23,520 nt of DNA from an uncultured Oscillospiraceae bacterium (lineage in GTDB: Bacteria > Bacillota > Clostridia > Oscillospirales > Ruminococcaceae), in contig URGQ01000022.1 in the NCBI GenBank assembly GCA_900547385.1, forward strand, positions 1 through 23,520. The letters run 5' to 3'. Positions 20,451-23,520 of this stretch are shown here, one piece after another (the first letter of the stretch is position 1; each line of letters starts with the position of its first letter). Under the pieces are notes generated by a model, which saw only the letters and a list, made by a program, of their open reading frames with translations, did not search any database and was not told the DNA's origin. Made by a program: the position numbers and the translations under genes.

Positions 20451-23000
20451 TTACCGCGGCACGCTTCGCAGCAGCCCCTCCGCCAGACCACTGGCCGTCT
20501 CGCAGATGGTCTCCCAGTCGGCGCAGGCCTCATACTGCTCCGGGTTGGGGATGAACCCCACCTCGAACAGCACCGCCGGGCAGAAGCCCAGCCGGGTCAC
20601 ATAATAGTAGCCCCATTCCTCCCCCTTGGTGTCACGGTCGGTCGCACCGGTCACCGCCGCCGCCAGGTTGGCCGCGTAGGTCTCGCTGTCGTCCTCGCAG
20701 TAATAGCTCACCGTCCAGTCGGCGGAAACATACCTGGTCAGCCCGGTGCTGTTGTGGTGGATGGAAAGGAAGAAATCCGGCTTCGCGTCCACCGCCATGC
20801 GCACCCGCTCATCCAGCACGATCTTCGGGGTCTCCCGGTCATCGGTCTCTCTCGTCATGATGACCGTCGCGCCCATCTGCTCCAGCCGGTCGCGCACCGC
20901 CAGGCTCACCGCCAGGTTCAGCTCCGCCTCCGCCGGCCCGTAAAGCCCCGCCGCGCCGTAGGCGCCGCAGTCCTTGTTGCCATGGCCGGGGTCCACCATC
21001 ACCGTGATGCCCTCCAGCGGCTTGCCGGGAGTGGCACTCAGCTTCGGCGGCTCTTTCAGGCTCAGCAGCAGGTCGCCCTCCTCGGTGTACTGGAGGTCAT
21101 ACCCCCAGTAGCTTTCCTCGTTCAGCGTCAGCAGCAGGTTCACCCCGCCTTCGGTTTCCTCCCAGCGGGCCTCCTTTATCATCGGTGCCGCTATGCCTTC
21201 GGTGCTTTCCGGCAGGGCGGTGTTCTCCAGGTAAATGGTCAGCAGCGCTCCCTCCCGCTTCGCGGAGGCCGCCGGGTAGCTGCCGCAGGGCAGCGTAATG
21301 GTCGTCAGCCGCCCCTCCGTCACCGATAAGACCTCAGCGATCGTCGTCTCCGCCGCCGGGGTCGGGGCCACCGTGGCCCGGTCGCTGCTGATATAGCCCC
21401 CCGCCACCTCGTAGAAGATGGTGCCGTTATACTGGAAGCAGCCCACCATCGGGATCTTCGCCCCGCGGTGGTAGGTCGCAATAAAGGTGCTGTCATCGGT
21501 ATAGTCGGTCAAAAGGCTCACATTCTCGGTATTGGCCAGCACCGCCGGGGTGGTGTTCTTCCCTGCGGCGTACAGCCGCCCGGCCGATTCATAGCTCGTG
21601 GTCTTGCCGCCCCACACCATGGTGTATTTTACGGGGCCCCAGTCCTGCAGCTCCCCTTCAGGCAGATCGGCCGGCACCTGGTAGGTCCCCTTGTAGGTAG
21701 CGGCAATGCCGTTTTTGGCGGTCGCCGCCGTCTGCTTCATCGTCACCGTCTGTCCGTGAATGACCGCGGTCACCTTGCTGCCGCTGGGGGCCACGCACCG
21801 GAAGGTCAGCTCCTGACCGGCCCAGACGGCGGCGTCGCTGGTCGGGAACCGGGAGGTCAGGGTGGAGGTGGTGCCGTCCCCGGTGCCGCTGCCGCGGCGG
21901 ATGGTCAGGGTCAGGCTGTCCTCCCCATTGCGGAAGGTAAAGTAGTTTTTCCCATAGGCCAGGCTCACCGAAACACCAAAGCAGCCGCCCTCCCCGGTGC
22001 GCTCCACCTCTTTGCCGTCCATTGTCAGCGGCTTTGTGGGGTCGCTGGTCCCCATGATAAAGACCTGCGCCGTATAAACCAGCGCGTTATTGGCCGGGTA
22101 GCCTATGTGCAGCTCTTTCGCGTATTCCAGAGAAACAGCGGTCAGCGGCCGGGTCTGAGCCGCATCGGCGTAGCTCAGCAGCAGGCCCCGGGCCGCGGTA
22201 TTATCGCTTATTTCGCCGTAGTTTGCCAGCACAAAGCCAGCGGCCTTGCCGTTCCTCGCATTGTAGAACAGCTGGCTGCCGGTCACACCGCCCTGCAGCG
22301 CCGTTACCACCGGGGTCACCTCGGCGCCGGTGTTCTGCCAGCTCTCACTCCGAGCAATGTACTCCCGGCCGGCCACCTCCGGCAGCACCGGCAGCAGGCG
22401 GGTCAAGTTATTTTTCTGTACCAGCTCAGTCAGCTCTTCCCCGGCCAGCTCGGCATCCCAGCGCAGGGCCAGCGGCAGGCCGCTCTCTCCCAGCCCGGAA
22501 AGCTTATTCCGCAGTTTCTCCGCCGTCAGACCGTCCCCCCATAGGGCCAGACCCGCCGGTTCGTATTTCAGCTTTTTGGCGGGGGCATAGTCCCCCTTTA
22601 CCGCCGCCCAGATAGCCGGGCTACCATCGGCGGCCTTGCACAACAGCTCCAGCCGGGAGTAATCCTCCTCGTCCGCCACCTGCCAGTACAGCGTCTCTAT
22701 GCGGTTCTCCCGCGCGAAGATCAGCAGCTGCCGCAGCGCCTCTTTTTCGGCTTTCTCCCGTTCCCGCTCCGAAAGCTGTGGGGGATTTACCGCATCTGTA
22801 CTGGCTTTCTCTTTGGAAATTACCAATGGCAGCTCGTCCATGCCGACCCACAGCGCGGTGCCGGAAAGCGCCGGCTCCGCCGCCTCCGGGATGGAAATGC
22901 TCTCCCCCAGCAGCCGGGGCAGGCCCATGGCTCCGGCCGCGATGCACACGGTGAGCAGCAGCACGGTGATTACCGTCAGTTTTCCGGTTTTCTGTTTCAT
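20451..23000 (-). CDS. Exported N-acetylmuramoyl-L-alanine amidase with large N-terminal extension
   Basis: An 849-residue cell-wall hydrolase, active outside the cell. The N-terminus is KQKTGK followed by a hydrophobic segment (about residues 8-28), a signal peptide or membrane anchor. Residues about 45-330 look like a barrel-type region with an LYWQVADEED start and repeated small alpha/beta units, followed by beta-rich Ig/SH3-like segments (about 330-560) and an AMIN-like part. The C-terminal 190 residues are an Amidase_3 domain that cuts the bond between MurNAc and L-Ala. Its zinc ligands and catalytic residues are visible: VDPGHG (His673), EAELN (Glu691/693), SIHHN (His748) and FEVGFI (Glu813). 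GGGAGG precedes the ATG. The small Cys-rich gene lies 25 bases upstream in the same operon. The N-terminal domain assignment is inference only. Confidence 0.9.
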   Translation of the reverse strand: MKQKTGKLTVITVLLLTVCIAAGAMGLPRLLGESISIPEAAEPALSGTALWVGMDELPLVISKEKASTDAVNPPQLSEREREKAEKEALRQLLIFARENRIETLYWQVADEEDYSRLELLCKAADGSPAIWAAVKGDYAPAKKLKYEPAGLALWGDGLTAEKLRNKLSGLGESGLPLALRWDAELAGEELTELVQKNNLTRLLPVLPEVAGREYIARSESWQNTGAEVTPVVTALQGGVTGSQLFYNARNGKAAGFVLANYGEISDNTAARGLLLSYADAAQTRPLTAVSLEYAKELHIGYPANNALVYTAQVFIMGTSDPTKPLTMDGKEVERTGEGGCFGVSVSLAYGKNYFTFRNGEDSLTLTIRRGSGTGDGTTSTLTSRFPTSDAAVWAGQELTFRCVAPSGSKVTAVIHGQTVTMKQTAATAKNGIAATYKGTYQVPADLPEGELQDWGPVKYTMVWGGKTTSYESAGRLYAAGKNTTPAVLANTENVSLLTDYTDDSTFIATYHRGAKIPMVGCFQYNGTIFYEVAGGYISSDRATVAPTPAAETTIAEVLSVTEGRLTTITLPCGSYPAASAKREGALLTIYLENTALPESTEGIAAPMIKEARWEETEGGVNLLLTLNEESYWGYDLQYTEEGDLLLSLKEPPKLSATPGKPLEGITVMVDPGHGNKDCGAYGAAGLYGPAEAELNLAVSLAVRDRLEQMGATVIMTRETDDRETPKIVLDERVRMAVDAKPDFFLSIHHNSTGLTRYVSADWTVSYYCEDDSETYAANLAAAVTGATDRDTKGEEWGYYYVTRLGFCPAVLFEVGFIPNPEQYEACADWETICETASGLAEGLLRSVPR

Positions 23001-23025
23001 TTTGGTTTCCTCCCTTGGGCGTCAC

Positions 23026-23247
23026 TTACAGCTCAAAGTCCTCCGGCCGGTAATCTCCGGCGGCAATTTTCGGGGCCCGGCGGATCTCCCGCCGCAGCGG
23101 ATCGTACCGAAAAGCGGAGCAGTGATCCTCCGCCGCCATGACCCCCCGCTTGGGGCACAGCACAAAGTCCTGGTCCACATTGGGCGTTCCAATGGCACAG
23201 TACCGGCAGGCCGGGTCTATCTCCCTGTCAAAGAATTTGCTCCTCAT
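23026..23247 (-). CDS. Small Cys-rich hypothetical protein (73 residues)
   Basis: A 73-residue protein with GGGAGG nine bases before the ATG. It holds DPACRYC near residues 12-17, then FVLCPKRG (about 28-35) and EDHCSAF (about 40-46). The C-x2-C...C...C spacing suggests a small metal-binding fold. Similar short proteins occur in Clostridia, from memory of the sequence style, with no known role. It is the first gene of a unit with the amidase, 25 bases apart, and is served by the promoter at 23389-23417. Confidence 0.75.
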   Translation of the reverse strand: MRSKFFDREIDPACRYCAIGTPNVDQDFVLCPKRGVMAAEDHCSAFRYDPLRREIRRAPKIAAGDYRPEDFEL

Positions 23248-23388
23248 AGGCTGTTTCCTCCCTTTTTATATTCCATTTTTCTCCTGCCCGCATCGGGCCT
23301 AGGCAAAAGATCCAGGCCTTTGCGGAATGCTTTCCGCTTTGGCTCCAAAACGAGCGGCAGCATCGGCTCCCCCGCATTTTTCGACCCC

Positions 23389-23417
23389 ATTATACCACAC
23401 CTTTCCCCGCCTGGGAA
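23389..23417 (-). promoter_or_regulatory. Promoter of the Cys-rich protein and amidase unit
   Basis: Minus strand: TTCCCA (23417-23412), 17 bases, TATAAT (23394-23389). It gives a leader of about 135 bases that contains a GCGGAA/TTCCGC hairpin (about 23318-23334) and no further gene I can support. Confidence 0.6.
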
Positions 23418-23490
23418 CCGTCCCGGCACCGAATTTACTTTCCGGTAACAATTCCCTGCCCCTCGGCACATTTCAGCATCAACCGGGCCA

Positions 23491-23520
23491 CGGGCCGCAG
23501 GCGCCCCGGCTTCGCCGGGG
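23491..23520 (+). repeat. Cloverleaf repeat, copy E (left half, cut by window end)
   Basis: CGGGCCGCAGGC (23491-23502) is identical to the left outer arm of copy D. It is followed by the hairpin GCCCCGGC-TTC-GCCGGGG (23503-23520), broken off at the last base. The left flank (CAGCATCAACCGGG) resembles the flank of copies A, B and D. Confidence 0.7.

Noticed and set aside
23244..23471. 75-codon minus-strand frame overlapping the Cys-rich gene start
   Set aside because: It contains the TATAAT promoter of the downstream genes and has no ribosome site. It is leader, not gene.

Overview
The window looks like chromosomal DNA of a GC-rich, low-copy-tRNA region of a Clostridia member, most likely Oscillospiraceae/Ruminococcaceae. 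That is an inference from strong AGGAGG-type ribosome sites, sigma-A promoters of the TTGACA-N17-TATAAT kind, hairpin/T-tract terminators, an MalT-like LuxR regulator, a DUF6591-type protein tail and a wall-anchored surface protein with an NPxTG motif. Most genes lie on the minus strand. Only the 5.7-9.7 kb cluster and a tRNA-Ser are on the plus strand.

Layout. 0.1-1.0 kb: small polytopic membrane protein (PF06541 type), preceded at the window edge by an rRNA-leader-like box. 1.1-5.4 kb: secreted sortase-type surface protein downstream of an LAL/MalT-like LuxR regulator with a structured 5' leader. 5.4-9.7 kb (plus strand): an SLC13-like permease coupled by ATGA overlap to a 13-residue leader ORF, an FAD-dependent oxidoreductase with its own extended -10 promoter, and a LysR regulator. 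This reads as an uptake-and-redox locus for an unknown organic anion. 9.7-11.5 kb: asnS (minus) and tRNA-Ser(GGA) (plus), with divergent promoters. 11.5-12.15 kb: a truncated gene tail with its own terminator, cut by a 389-bp non-coding element that has 32-bp imperfect terminal inverted repeats. 12.2-13.5 kb: DAACS-family dicarboxylate/amino-acid symporter. 13.9-16.2 kb: unknown protein carrying the GIIGGADGPT motif of decarboxylase beta subunits, then a HTH-plus-membrane regulator. 16.3-18.7 kb: TtcA-like tRNA thiolation enzyme and a CLC-type chloride channel/transporter. 18.8-19.5 kb: the C-terminal remnant of a DUF6591-like protein and a small hypothetical. 19.5-23.5 kb: YgjP-like metallopeptidase, a large exported N-acetylmuramoyl-L-alanine amidase and a small Cys-rich protein.

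The most unusual signal is a family of about 82-84 bp intergenic repeats (four complete copies at 13.7, 15.5, 17.3 and 20.3 kb, and a half copy at the window end). Each folds, on paper, into an outer stem of 12-16 bp enclosing three hairpins, a tRNA-like four-way junction. Between copies the stem sequences differ while pairing is kept, which is covariation. All copies have the same orientation and lie just 3' of a minus-strand gene, usually just past its terminator. No transposase is present in the window.
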